NCBI RefSeq assembly: GCF_019083965.1
Contig: NZ_JAHRCY010000025.1
Location: forward strand, 1-64,000
Reading direction: 5' to 3'
DNA from: Catellatospora tritici
Lineage (GTDB): Bacteria > Actinomycetota > Actinomycetes > Mycobacteriales > Micromonosporaceae
Length of the DNA: 64,000 bases
This document shows positions 34,838-42,706 of this stretch, one piece after another. The position numbers and the translations under genes are program-made. Position 1 is the stretch's first letter; every line of letters begins with the position of its first letter. The notes under the pieces were generated by a model. It searched no databases. It was not told the origin of the DNA and saw only the letters and a list, made by a program, of their open reading frames with translations.

Positions 34838-36241
34838 GTGGTGTCCGTAGACGCCCGCACAGAGGTCGACAATGGACAGCGGCAGCAGTCTCTCGCGACT
34901 GCCGCGGCCCGCAACCTCGCGACGACGACCAAGTCCGCGCCGCAGATGCAGGAGATCTCCTCCCGGTGGCTGCTGCGCGTACTGCCGTGGACGCAGGTCA
35001 AGGGCGGTACCTACCGGGTCAACCGGCGGCTGAGCTACGCCGTCGGCGACGGCCGGGTCAGCTTCACCACCGCCGGCGGCCAGGTCCGCGTGGTGCCGCC
35101 GGAGCTGTGCGAACTGCCGCTGCTGCGCGGCTTCGACGACCCCATGGCCCTGGAGGCCCTGGCCGACCGGTTCCGGCAGCACGAGTACGCCCCCGGCGAC
35201 GTCATCGTCACCAGCGGCGAGCCCGCCGACCAGGTTTTCCTGCTCGCCCACGGCAAGGTCAACCGCATCGGCACCGGCAAGTACGGCGACAGGATCGTGC
35301 TCGGGGTGCTCGCCGACGGCGAGTACTTCGGCGAGCAGGCGCTGACCCAGGCGGGGACGACCTGGGACACCACCGTCAAGGCGGTCACCTCCTGCATCGT
35401 GCTGTCGCTGCCGCGCACCGCGTTCGAGGAGGTCGCCGCGCTGTCGGAGAGCCTGCGCGAGCACGTACGGCGCCGCCGCGACAGCCCCATCCCGGCGCAG
35501 AACAAGCACGGCGAGGCCGCGATCGACATCTCGGCGGGCCACGTCGGCGAGGCGCAACTGCCCGGCACGTTCGTCGACTACGAACTGACCCCGCGCGAGT
35601 ACGAGCTCAGCGTCGCCCAGACCGTGCTGCAGGTGCACACCCGCGTCGCCGACCTCTACAACGAGCCGATGAACCAGATCGAGCAGCAGTTGCGGCTGAC
35701 CATCGAGGCGCTCAAGGAGCGTCAGGAGTACGAACTGATCAACAACCGCGAGTTCGGGCTGCTCAGCAACGCCGACCTCAAGCAGCGCATCCACACCCGG
35801 ACCGGTCCGCCCACGCCCGACGACCTCGACGAGCTGCTCAGCCGGCGGCGCAGCTCGCACGCGTTCCTCGCCCACCCGAAGGCCATCGCCGCGTTCGGCC
35901 GCGAGTGCACCCGCCGCGGCATCTACCCCGGCGGCACCGAGCTGGACGGCTCGGGCGTGCCCGCCTGGCGCGGGGTGCCGCTGCTGCCCTGCAACAAGAT
36001 CCCGATCAGCGAGAACGGCACCACCTCGATCCTGGTGATGCGCCTGGGCGAGGCCGAGCAGGGCGTCATCGGCCTGCACCAGCCCGGCATCCCGGACGAG
36101 TACCAGCCGAGCCTGTCGGTGCGGTTCATGGGCATCAACGACAAGGCGATCATGTCGTACCTGGTGAGCGCCTACTACTCGGCGGCGATCCTGGTGCCCG
36201 ACGCCCTCGGCGTGCTCGAGAACGTCGAGCTCGGCCACTGA
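34838..36241 (+). CDS. Family 2B encapsulin shell protein with cyclic-nucleotide-binding insert (EshA type)
   Basis: 467 residues. The start SLATAAARNLATTTKSAPQMQEISSRWLLRVLPW is the family 2 encapsulin N-terminal arm. A cNMP-binding domain is inserted at about 95-210 (YAPGDVIVTSGEPADQVFLLAHGKV, GEYFGEQALTQ). The HK97-like core continues from about 240 (YELTPREYELSVAQTVLQVHTRVADLYNEPMNQIEQQLRL) to the end. The usual phosphate-cassette arginine is absent (TTWDTTVKA), so nucleotide binding is uncertain. Proteins of this group self-assemble into icosahedral shells that enclose an enzyme. GTG 34838 has AGGGG eight bases upstream; GTG 34832 and 34841 are alternatives. The prenyl synthase 29 bp downstream is the likely cargo. 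Confidence 0.9.
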   Translation: MVSVDARTEVDNGQRQQSLATAAARNLATTTKSAPQMQEISSRWLLRVLPWTQVKGGTYRVNRRLSYAVGDGRVSFTTAGGQVRVVPPELCELPLLRGFDDPMALEALADRFRQHEYAPGDVIVTSGEPADQVFLLAHGKVNRIGTGKYGDRIVLGVLADGEYFGEQALTQAGTTWDTTVKAVTSCIVLSLPRTAFEEVAALSESLREHVRRRRDSPIPAQNKHGEAAIDISAGHVGEAQLPGTFVDYELTPREYELSVAQTVLQVHTRVADLYNEPMNQIEQQLRLTIEALKERQEYELINNREFGLLSNADLKQRIHTRTGPPTPDDLDELLSRRRSSHAFLAHPKAIAAFGRECTRRGIYPGGTELDGSGVPAWRGVPLLPCNKIPISENGTTSILVMRLGEAEQGVIGLHQPGIPDEYQPSLSVRFMGINDKAIMSYLVSAYYSAAILVPDALGVLENVELGH

Positions 36242-36256
36242 CCACCGCACCAGACG

Positions 36257-36267
36257 AGGAGGTGATC
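36257..36267 (+). promoter_or_regulatory. Near-perfect ribosome binding site of the prenyl synthase
   Basis: AGGAGGTGATC, an 11-base complement of the 16S rRNA tail, three bases before GTG 36271. It is the strongest such site in the window and suggests the cargo enzyme is made in quantity. Confidence 0.8.
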
Positions 36268-36270
36268 CCT

Positions 36271-37311
36271 GTGAGTACGGTCGACCTGCTGGCCCGGGGC
36301 CAGTCCGCCCGGGAGGTGCTCGCCTGGAGCCGTGAGATCGTCGACCCCGCGCTGCGCGAGGCGGTGGACCGCCTGCCGCCGTCCATGCGGCGCATCGCGG
36401 GATACCACTTCGGCTGGTACGACGCCGACGGCGTGCCCGCCGGCGCGGACGCGGGCAAGGCCATGCGGCCCGCGTTCACGCTGGCGGCCGCCGAGGCGGT
36501 CGGGGGCGCCGCCGCCGACGCGGTGCCCGCCGCGGTGGCGGTGGAGCTGGTGCACAACTTCTCCTTGCTGCACGACGACGTGATGGACGGCGACGTGACC
36601 CGCCGCCACCGCCCGACCGCCTGGAGCGTGTTCGGGCAGGCGTCGGCGATCCTGGCCGGGGATGCGCTGCTGTCACTGGCCTACGACGTGCTGGCCGGGT
36701 GCGGCCATCCGGCCGCGGCGCAGGCCGGGCGGATGCTGCACGCGGCGGTGCTGGAACTGATCGACGGGCAGGCCGCCGACCTCGCGTTCGAGGAGCGCGA
36801 CGACGTGACCGTGCCCGAGTGCCGGGCCATGGCCGAGGCGAAGACCGCGGCTCTGCTCGGCGGGGCGTGCGCGTTGGGCGGCCTGTTCGGCGGGGCCGAC
36901 CCGGACCGGGTCGCCGGGCTGCGCACCTTCGGCACCCGACTCGGCCTGGCCTTCCAGTACGTCGACGACCTGCTCGGCATCTGGGGCGACCCGGCCGTCA
37001 CCGGCAAACCGGTCCACTCCGACCTGCACAGCCGCAAGAAGTCGCTGGTCGTGGTGGTGGCGCTGACGTCGGGCACCCCGGCCGGGCGGGAGCTGGAGCT
37101 GCTGTACCGGCTGGACCGGGCGCTGACCGAGGCGGAGGTGGTCCGGGCCGCGGAGCTGATCGAGGCGGCCGGGGCGCGTACCACCGGCCGCGGCGCCGCC
37201 AACGAGCTGCTGGCCGACGCCATCAGCGCCCTGCACACCACACACCCACGCCCGCACGGGGCGGCGGCGCTGCACGCACTGGCCCGGATGGCCACGCACC
37301 GGCAGCGCTGA
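36271..37311 (+). CDS. Polyprenyl diphosphate synthase, likely encapsulin cargo
   Basis: 346 residues of the trans-isoprenyl diphosphate synthase family, which joins IPP to allylic diphosphates (GPP/FPP/GGPP). The first Asp-rich motif is DDVMD at 102-106 and the second is DDLLG at 232-236 (YVDDLLGIWGD). GKAMRPAFTLAAAEAVGG is the IPP-binding start and KKSLVVVVAL the C-terminal Lys motif. GTG 36271 follows a near-perfect Shine-Dalgarno. It lies 29 bp after the encapsulin gene. Prenyl synthases are a recognised cargo class of family 2 encapsulins, so packaging is likely, but the product chain length is not read from the sequence. No terpene cyclase is in the window. Confidence 0.9.
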   Translation: MSTVDLLARGQSAREVLAWSREIVDPALREAVDRLPPSMRRIAGYHFGWYDADGVPAGADAGKAMRPAFTLAAAEAVGGAAADAVPAAVAVELVHNFSLLHDDVMDGDVTRRHRPTAWSVFGQASAILAGDALLSLAYDVLAGCGHPAAAQAGRMLHAAVLELIDGQAADLAFEERDDVTVPECRAMAEAKTAALLGGACALGGLFGGADPDRVAGLRTFGTRLGLAFQYVDDLLGIWGDPAVTGKPVHSDLHSRKKSLVVVVALTSGTPAGRELELLYRLDRALTEAEVVRAAELIEAAGARTTGRGAANELLADAISALHTTHPRPHGAAALHALARMATHRQR

Positions 37312-37321
37312 GCACCGGACA

Positions 37322-37357
37322 GAGGGGTCCGGCGGCCTACTTGCCGCCGGGCCCCTC
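37322..37357. terminator. Bidirectional terminator between the prenyl synthase and DUF1697 genes
   Basis: A 15-bp stem (37322-37336 with 37343-37357), one mismatch, 6-base loop CTACTT. The right arm overlaps the last codons of the DUF1697 gene. Confidence 0.6.
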
Positions 37358-37891
37358 CAGCAGTTGGACCAGTTTCGTCACGGTGTTCCAGTTGCGGGCG
37401 GTGGCGATCTCCACCGACAGCCGCTTCTGGAAGAAGGCCTGGGTGAGCTTGCTGTCGGCGATGCCGTCGGGCAGCCACACGTACACCTCGCGGCGACCGG
37501 CGACCATCACCTCGGTGCCGTACGCGGCGCGGTCGATCGCGTCGAGGGTCTGCTGGGTGACCCGGGCGGACAGGAACACCACCAGGTAGCGGGACGGGTC
37601 GGTGACCCGGTCGGCCAGCGGATCGGCGGCCACGACCGAGGACAGTTCGTCCTGGCCGCGCACCAGCACGCCGACCTCGGCGCCGAACCGCTGCCCGATC
37701 GCCGCCGAGATCTGGTCGGCCAGCGCGGCCTCGTCGGTCTCGCCGCTGCCGAACAGGGCGTTGCCGCTGCGCAGGTGGGTCGCCACGTCAGTGTGGCCGA
37801 GCCCGGTCAGCAGCTCCTTCAGCTCCGCCATCGGGATCTGCTTGTTGCGGCCCACGTTGATGCCGCGCAGCAGCGCCACGTACCGGCTCAT
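37337..37891 (-). CDS. DUF1697-family protein
   Basis: 184 residues with the family start SRYVALLRGINVGRNKQIPMAELKELLTGLGHTDVATHLRSGNALF and the end KRLSVEIATARNWNTVTKLVQLL. The DUF1697 family is widespread and cytoplasmic, without an established activity. AGAGG eight bases before ATG 37891 supports the start. It lies 17 bp downstream of the nei-type gene on the same strand, so the two may be co-transcribed. Confidence 0.88.
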   Translation of the reverse strand: MSRYVALLRGINVGRNKQIPMAELKELLTGLGHTDVATHLRSGNALFGSGETDEAALADQISAAIGQRFGAEVGVLVRGQDELSSVVAADPLADRVTDPSRYLVVFLSARVTQQTLDAIDRAAYGTEVMVAGRREVYVWLPDGIADSKLTQAFFQKRLSVEIATARNWNTVTKLVQLLEGPGGK

Positions 37892-37908
37892 CGCTCGTTC
37901 CTCTCCGC

Positions 37909-38715
37909 TCAGGCCTGGCAGACCGAGCACCAGTACGAGTTGCGCCCGGCCAGTTCACCCCGGCTGACCGCGGTGCCGCAGACCAGGCACGGCTGGCCGG
38001 GGCGGCGGTAGACGTACACCTCGCCGCCGTGGCGGTCGACGCGCGGTGGCCGCCCCATCGCCTCGGGGGTGTGCTCGAGCCGTACCGTGTCGATCCGCCC
38101 GGTGACCACCGCCTGGGCCATCAGCTGCCGCAGGTCGTCCCAGATCGCCTGCCACGCCGCCTCGGTCAGTTCCCGGCCTGGCATGGTCGGGGCGATCCGC
38201 GCCCGGTACAGCGCCTCCAGCACGAAGATCAGGCCGGTCCCGGCCACGATCGACTGGTCCAGCAGCAGCGCGGCCAGGGCGTTGCCGCTGCGGCGGATGC
38301 GCGCGTACGCCTGCTCGGGCTTGGCGTCGGGACGCAGCGGGTCGGCGCCCAGCCGGGCCCGCAGCTCATCCACCTGCGGCGGGTCGAGCAGCTCGCAGGC
38401 GGTCGGGCCGCGCAGGTCGAGCCAGTGGCGCGCGTTGGTCAGCCGCAGCCGCACCTGGCCGATCGGATCCGGGGCGGGCAGGTCGCCGTCGGCGAACTTG
38501 CCGTACAGCCCCAGGTGCACGTGCAGGGTCAGGCCGCTGTCGTAGTGGTGCAGCAGGTGCTTGCCGTAGGCCTCGGTGTCGACCAGGACCGCCCCGGACA
38601 GCCGCGCCGCGCCCACGGCGAACCGCCCCTGCGGGCTGGCCGCGGCCACCGGGCCGCCGGCGAACAGCTCGCGGTGGCGGTCGGCGAGTCGCCGTACGGT
38701 ATGTCCTTCGGGCAC
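37909..38715 (-). CDS. nei: Fpg/Nei-family DNA glycosylase (endonuclease VIII type)
   Basis: 268 residues. Starting PEGHTVRRLADRHRELF, the N-terminal proline-glutamate pair (P2, E3) that forms the Schiff base is present. The internal lysine is in YGKHLLHHY, and the C-terminal zinc finger is CLVCGTAVSR ... YWCSVCQ. It removes oxidised bases (pyrimidines for Nei types) and nicks the strand. GTG 38715 has TAGGGT six bases upstream: leaderless-type start. It heads a two-gene unit with the DUF1697 gene. Confidence 0.92.
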   Translation of the reverse strand: MPEGHTVRRLADRHRELFAGGPVAAASPQGRFAVGAARLSGAVLVDTEAYGKHLLHHYDSGLTLHVHLGLYGKFADGDLPAPDPIGQVRLRLTNARHWLDLRGPTACELLDPPQVDELRARLGADPLRPDAKPEQAYARIRRSGNALAALLLDQSIVAGTGLIFVLEALYRARIAPTMPGRELTEAAWQAIWDDLRQLMAQAVVTGRIDTVRLEHTPEAMGRPPRVDRHGGEVYVYRRPGQPCLVCGTAVSRGELAGRNSYWCSVCQA

Positions 38716-38849
38716 CGGCCCACCCTAGCCGCCGCCATCGGGCCGGTGGCACCGCGGCGGGGCGTACCGCCAAGATCGCCCTGATTGCGGCGTGGCGGAC
38801 CGGACGGATATCTTCTGTGGCCGAATGACTGCCCGGAAGGAACCCCTCG

Positions 38850-41024
38850 ATGACCCTGTCGCAGTCGCCCCCGGTCGCCGCCGCGCCCGAGTACGCCGAG
38901 TCCGCGGACGACACCGCGGTACTGGCCCCGGTACCGGCGGAACCGGCGCGGCGACACGGCGGCGACTTCCGGGGCGACATCGCCGGGCTGCGTGCGGTGG
39001 CCGTCGGCCTCGTCCTGCTCTACCACGCCGGGCTGCCGTTCCTGCCGGGCGGCTTCGTCGGCGTCGATGTCTTCTTCGTCATCTCCGGGTTCCTGATCAC
39101 CGGTCAGCTGCTCGGCGAGATCGACCGCACCGGCCGGGTCTCGCTGGCCGGTTTCTACGCCCGCCGCGCCAAGCGGATCCTGCCCGCCGCCGCGGTGGTG
39201 CTGGTGGCGGTGGCCGCCGTAGGCCGGTTCCTGCTGCCCCGCACGGTGTGGGAGACCACCGGCGGCGACATCGTCAGCGCGGCGACCTACGTCGTGAACT
39301 GGCGGCTGGCCGACCGGGCGGTCGACTACCTGGCCCGCGACACCGCCCCCTCCGCGGTGCAGCACTTCTGGTCGCTGGCGGTCGAGGAGCAGTTCTACAT
39401 CGTCTGGCCGCTGCTGATCATCCTGGCGATCCTCGCCGCCCGGGTGCTGCGCCGGGTCCCGGCCCGGGTGCTGATCAGCCTCGGGCTCGCGGTCGGGACC
39501 GCGCTGTCGCTGGCCTGGTCGATCCACTACACGGCCGTCTCGCCGCAGCGCGCGTTCTTCGTCTCCACCACCCGCATGTGGGAGCTGGCGCTGGGCGCGG
39601 GCCTGGCCCTGGCGGCCGCGCGGACCGCCCGGCTGCCCCGCAAGGTCGCGATCGTGCTCGGCTGGGCCGGTCTGGTGGCCGTCACCGCCGCGGCGGTGCT
39701 GATCACCGAGAACACGGCCTGGCCCGGGTACGCCGCCGCGCTGCCCACCCTTGGCGCGGGGGCGGTGATCGCCGCCGGTGTCGCCGCGGGCCGGGGCGGC
39801 CCCGTGGCGCTGCTGGGCACCCGGCCCTTCCGCTGGGTCGGCGAACTGTCCTACTCGCTGTACCTGTGGCACTGGCCGATGCTGGTCCTGGCGGCGGCGT
39901 ACTGGGACGGGCTGTCGGTCCAGCGCGGCCTGCTGGTCGCCGCGGCCTCGGTCGTCCCGGCCTGGCTCACCTACCGGCTGGTCGAGAACCCGATGCGCTA
40001 CGCGCGGTCGGTGTCGCGTTCGCCCCGCCTGGCGCTCAGCCTCGGCGGCAACATGACGCTGGCCGGGATCTGCGCCGGTCTGGTGCTGACCATGTCGGGC
40101 GTGTTCGCGGCCGGTTCGGTCGACACTCCGCGTACGCCGATCGGCGCCGGGTTGCTGCCGCGAACCGGCATCAGCGAGCGCGCCGCGCAGATGCAGGACA
40201 GCTTCGAGTACATCTACCCCGACCCGCTGAAAGCGGCCAACGACGCGCCCGACAGCGCGAGCGTCTGCTTCCAGAGCGCCGATCCGGCCGACGTCATCTG
40301 GTGCACCTACGGCAACCCGCAGGGCAAGACCAAGGTGGCGCTGGTCGGCGACTCGAAGATGGACCAGTGGCTGCCCGCGTTCCAGGCCGTCGCGGCCCAG
40401 AACGACTGGCAGCTCGACATCGCGTTCAAGGCGGCCTGCCCGTTCACCACCGCCACCACGCTGAGCGGCGGCGACGCGGCCAAGCCGTACACGTCGTGCA
40501 CGCAGTGGAACGCGACCCTGCTGCAGACCCTGGTCGAGCGGCGCTACACGTACGTGTTCACCTCGCACGGCTCCGGCAAGGCGGCCGGACCCGACGGCGC
40601 CGCCTCGGCGCAGGCACTGGCCGACGGAATGCGCCAGGCGTGGGCGCGACTGGACGCGGTCGGCACCAAGGTCGTCGCGGTCGCCAACAACCCGTCACCC
40701 ACCGTGAAGATGACCGACTGCGTCGACAAGCACCGGACGAAGCTGACGGCCTGCGGTTTCGACTGGCAGCGCCACGACCGGGACGAGGCGTTCCAGACCC
40801 AGCAGCTCGCCCTGTCGGGCGCGCCGAAGGTGAAGCTGGTCGACCTGTTCGACTTCATCTGCCCGACGCTGAAGTGCCCGGCGGTGGTCGGCAACGCGAT
40901 GATCTACCGCAACGGCTCGCACATCACCGCGACGTACGTCCGGACGCTCACCCCGTTCCTGGCCGACGCGCTGCGCAAGGCCGGGGTCGAGGTGACCTAC
41001 ACGGCGGCCACCAACGGCGGCTGA
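38850..41024 (+). CDS. OafA/YrhL-type acyltransferase with C-terminal SGNH domain
   Basis: 724 residues. The N-terminal half is an acyltransferase-3 membrane domain with about 10 helices: RAVAVGLVLLYHAGLPFLPGGFVGVDVFFVISGFLIT and HFWSLAVEEQFYIVWPL are signature motifs (histidine in YHA). The C-terminal half is an extracytoplasmic SGNH-like domain (VALVGDSKMDQWLPAF, NGSHITATY). It should transfer acyl groups from a cytoplasmic donor to cell-surface sugars. The SGNH histidine that usually follows GDS is replaced by lysine (GDSK). ATG 38850 has GGAAGG upstream. Confidence 0.9.
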   Translation: MTLSQSPPVAAAPEYAESADDTAVLAPVPAEPARRHGGDFRGDIAGLRAVAVGLVLLYHAGLPFLPGGFVGVDVFFVISGFLITGQLLGEIDRTGRVSLAGFYARRAKRILPAAAVVLVAVAAVGRFLLPRTVWETTGGDIVSAATYVVNWRLADRAVDYLARDTAPSAVQHFWSLAVEEQFYIVWPLLIILAILAARVLRRVPARVLISLGLAVGTALSLAWSIHYTAVSPQRAFFVSTTRMWELALGAGLALAAARTARLPRKVAIVLGWAGLVAVTAAAVLITENTAWPGYAAALPTLGAGAVIAAGVAAGRGGPVALLGTRPFRWVGELSYSLYLWHWPMLVLAAAYWDGLSVQRGLLVAAASVVPAWLTYRLVENPMRYARSVSRSPRLALSLGGNMTLAGICAGLVLTMSGVFAAGSVDTPRTPIGAGLLPRTGISERAAQMQDSFEYIYPDPLKAANDAPDSASVCFQSADPADVIWCTYGNPQGKTKVALVGDSKMDQWLPAFQAVAAQNDWQLDIAFKAACPFTTATTLSGGDAAKPYTSCTQWNATLLQTLVERRYTYVFTSHGSGKAAGPDGAASAQALADGMRQAWARLDAVGTKVVAVANNPSPTVKMTDCVDKHRTKLTACGFDWQRHDRDEAFQTQQLALSGAPKVKLVDLFDFICPTLKCPAVVGNAMIYRNGSHITATYVRTLTPFLADALRKAGVEVTYTAATNGG

Positions 41025-41026
41025 CC

Positions 41027-41070
41027 CCACCAGCCCACGGCTGGTGGCTGGTGGCTGGTGGCTGGTGGCT
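41027..41070 (+). repeat. Hairpin and 7-bp tandem repeat after the acyltransferase gene
   Basis: CCACCAGCC (41027-41035) pairs with GGCTGGTGG (41039-41047), a likely terminator. From 41039 the 7-mer GGCTGGT is repeated four and a half times, so the hairpin has been expanded by slippage. Confidence 0.75.
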
Positions 41071-41073
41071 AGC

Positions 41074-41140
41074 GATGATCGCTGTCTCCGGTCACTATCT
41101 CGGCTGTAGGACGCCCTTTTGACCGACGACGGCGATCATC
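41074..41140. repeat. 67-bp inverted-repeat element, GATGATCG ends (copy 2)
   Basis: Same length as copy 1 at 34583. Starts GATGATCGCTGTCTCCGGTC and ends GACCGACGACGGCGATCATC. It lies just after the acyltransferase and its 7-bp repeats. Confidence 0.7.
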
Positions 41141-41249
41141 GACCGGAACAGGCCCGAAGATCGCGACTACCGGTCAGCACACTGCACGGCCCGAGGGCCG
41201 AAACCCACTTTCCGACCGACAACACCGATCACCGGCGCGACCGGTCGGA

Positions 41250-41747
41250 CTACTCTCCCGGCTCGGCCGGACGGCCGGGGCCAGGGCCGGGGCCAGGGCG
41301 CAGGCCGTCGCGCATACGACCGAGCGACGAGCGGATCGCCGCGCGCTCCTCGGCGGACAGCTGATCGATCATGTGCTGGCGCACCGCGGCGACGTGGCCC
41401 GGGGCGGTGTCGGCGAGCTTGCGGGCGCCCGCGGCGGTCAGTTCGGCGTGCATCCCGCGCCGGTCGTCGTCGCACTCGACCCGGCGCACCCACCCGGCGG
41501 CTTCCAGTCGGGTGACGGCTCGGGTGACACCGCTACGGGAGGAGAAGGTAGCGTCGGCCAGGTCACGCATGCGCATGCGCCGCCCTGGCGCCTCCGACAG
41601 GTGGACCAGCAGTTCGTAATCGGTGAACGAGACCCCGGAGTCGGTCTCCAGCTGGCGGTCCAGTGCCTGTATGAGCAGCCGGGTGCCCTCGAGGTAGGCC
41701 CGCCAGGTGTCCTGCTCGTCGCTGTCGAGCCAGCGCACTTCTGCCAT
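41250..41747 (-). CDS. MarR-family regulator
   Basis: 165 residues. Winged helix with GVSFTDYELLVHLSEAPGRRMRMRDLADATFSSRSGVTRAVTRLEAAGWVRRVECDDDRRG, the typical MarR recognition helix and wing. The tail is Pro/Gly-rich. TAGACT (41759-41754) lies six bases before ATG 41747, a leaderless start. It is divergent from the pirin gene with 88 bp between, and probably regulates it and itself. The gap contains two GTTGAC motifs and TTGCATTGG, but no clear operator palindrome. Confidence 0.9.
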   Translation of the reverse strand: MAEVRWLDSDEQDTWRAYLEGTRLLIQALDRQLETDSGVSFTDYELLVHLSEAPGRRMRMRDLADATFSSRSGVTRAVTRLEAAGWVRRVECDDDRRGMHAELTAAGARKLADTAPGHVAAVRQHMIDQLSAEERAAIRSSLGRMRDGLRPGPGPGPGRPAEPGE

Positions 41748-41835
41748 GCGCACAGTCTAGCGGGAATAGTTGACGACGCAATTATGTCGTGTATCTTGCA
41801 TTGGTTGACACCGCAACGACACGGAGGTCGCGATC

Positions 41836-42612
41836 ATGAGGCTGTCCACCGCCACACCCCGCCGGGAGCTCATCGACGTGCGCTCGGCCGGCGAGCGCGC
41901 CAAGACCCGGATCTCCTGGCTGAACTCCAAGCACTCGTTCTCGTTCGGGCAGCACTGGGACCCGCGCAACACCCACCACGGCCTGCTGCTGGTCAACAAC
42001 GACGACATCGTCACGCCCGGCTTCGGCTTCGAGACGCATCCGCACCGCGACATGGAGATCGTCACCTGGGTGCTGCGCGGCTCGCTGGTGCACCAGGACT
42101 CCACCGGACACTCCGGCGTGATCTACCCAGGCCTGGCCCAGCGGATGAGCGCCGGCACCGGCATCCTGCACTCCGAGAAGAACGACTCCTGGCGGCTGCA
42201 GGGCGCCCGGCACGCCGACCCGGTGCACTTCATCCAGATGTGGGTGGTCCCGGACACCGACGGCATCACCCCGGGCTACGAGCAGCTGGAGATCGAGGAC
42301 GAGCTGCTTCGCGGCGGCCTGGTCACCGTCGCCTCCGGCATGAAGGAGCACCGCGACGCCGCGGCGATCCGCATCCGCAACCGGCATGCCGCGCTGCAGG
42401 TGGCGCGGCTGCGGTCCGGTGACAGCGCGGAGCTGCCGCACGCGCCGTACCTGCACGTGTTCGTCGCCCGCGGCGAGGTCGCGCTGGAGCAGGCCGGGCC
42501 GCTGGCGCAGGGCGACGCGGTACGGCTGACCGCCAGCGGCGGCCAGCGCCTGACCGCCACCACCGACGCCGAGGTGCTGGTCTGGCAGATGCACGCCACC
42601 ATCGCATCGTGA
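41836..42612 (+). CDS. Pirin-family protein
   Basis: 258 residues with two cupin folds. The metal ligands are in FETHPHRDMEIVTWVLRG and in the downstream MSAGTGILHSEKND region; GHSGVIYPGLAQRMSAGTGI is the pirin signature. Bacterial pirins bind iron and may have quercetinase or redox-sensing activity. AGG-containing GGAGG lies upstream of ATG 41836. It is divergent from the MarR gene, a common pairing. Confidence 0.92.
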   Translation: MRLSTATPRRELIDVRSAGERAKTRISWLNSKHSFSFGQHWDPRNTHHGLLLVNNDDIVTPGFGFETHPHRDMEIVTWVLRGSLVHQDSTGHSGVIYPGLAQRMSAGTGILHSEKNDSWRLQGARHADPVHFIQMWVVPDTDGITPGYEQLEIEDELLRGGLVTVASGMKEHRDAAAIRIRNRHAALQVARLRSGDSAELPHAPYLHVFVARGEVALEQAGPLAQGDAVRLTASGGQRLTATTDAEVLVWQMHATIAS

Positions 42613-42706
42613 CCTGCGCCGCACCCCGCCCCTCCGCCCGCGCGACCGTCATGATCGCCCGGCAGGAGGGGCGGACGCCGTACGCGAAGATGTTTAGGAT
42701 CGTGCG

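Noticed and set aside
34838..36241. Annotation as a Crp/Fnr-type transcription regulator
   Set aside because: There is a cNMP-binding domain but no helix-turn-helix, and the flanking sequence is the HK97-like encapsulin core.
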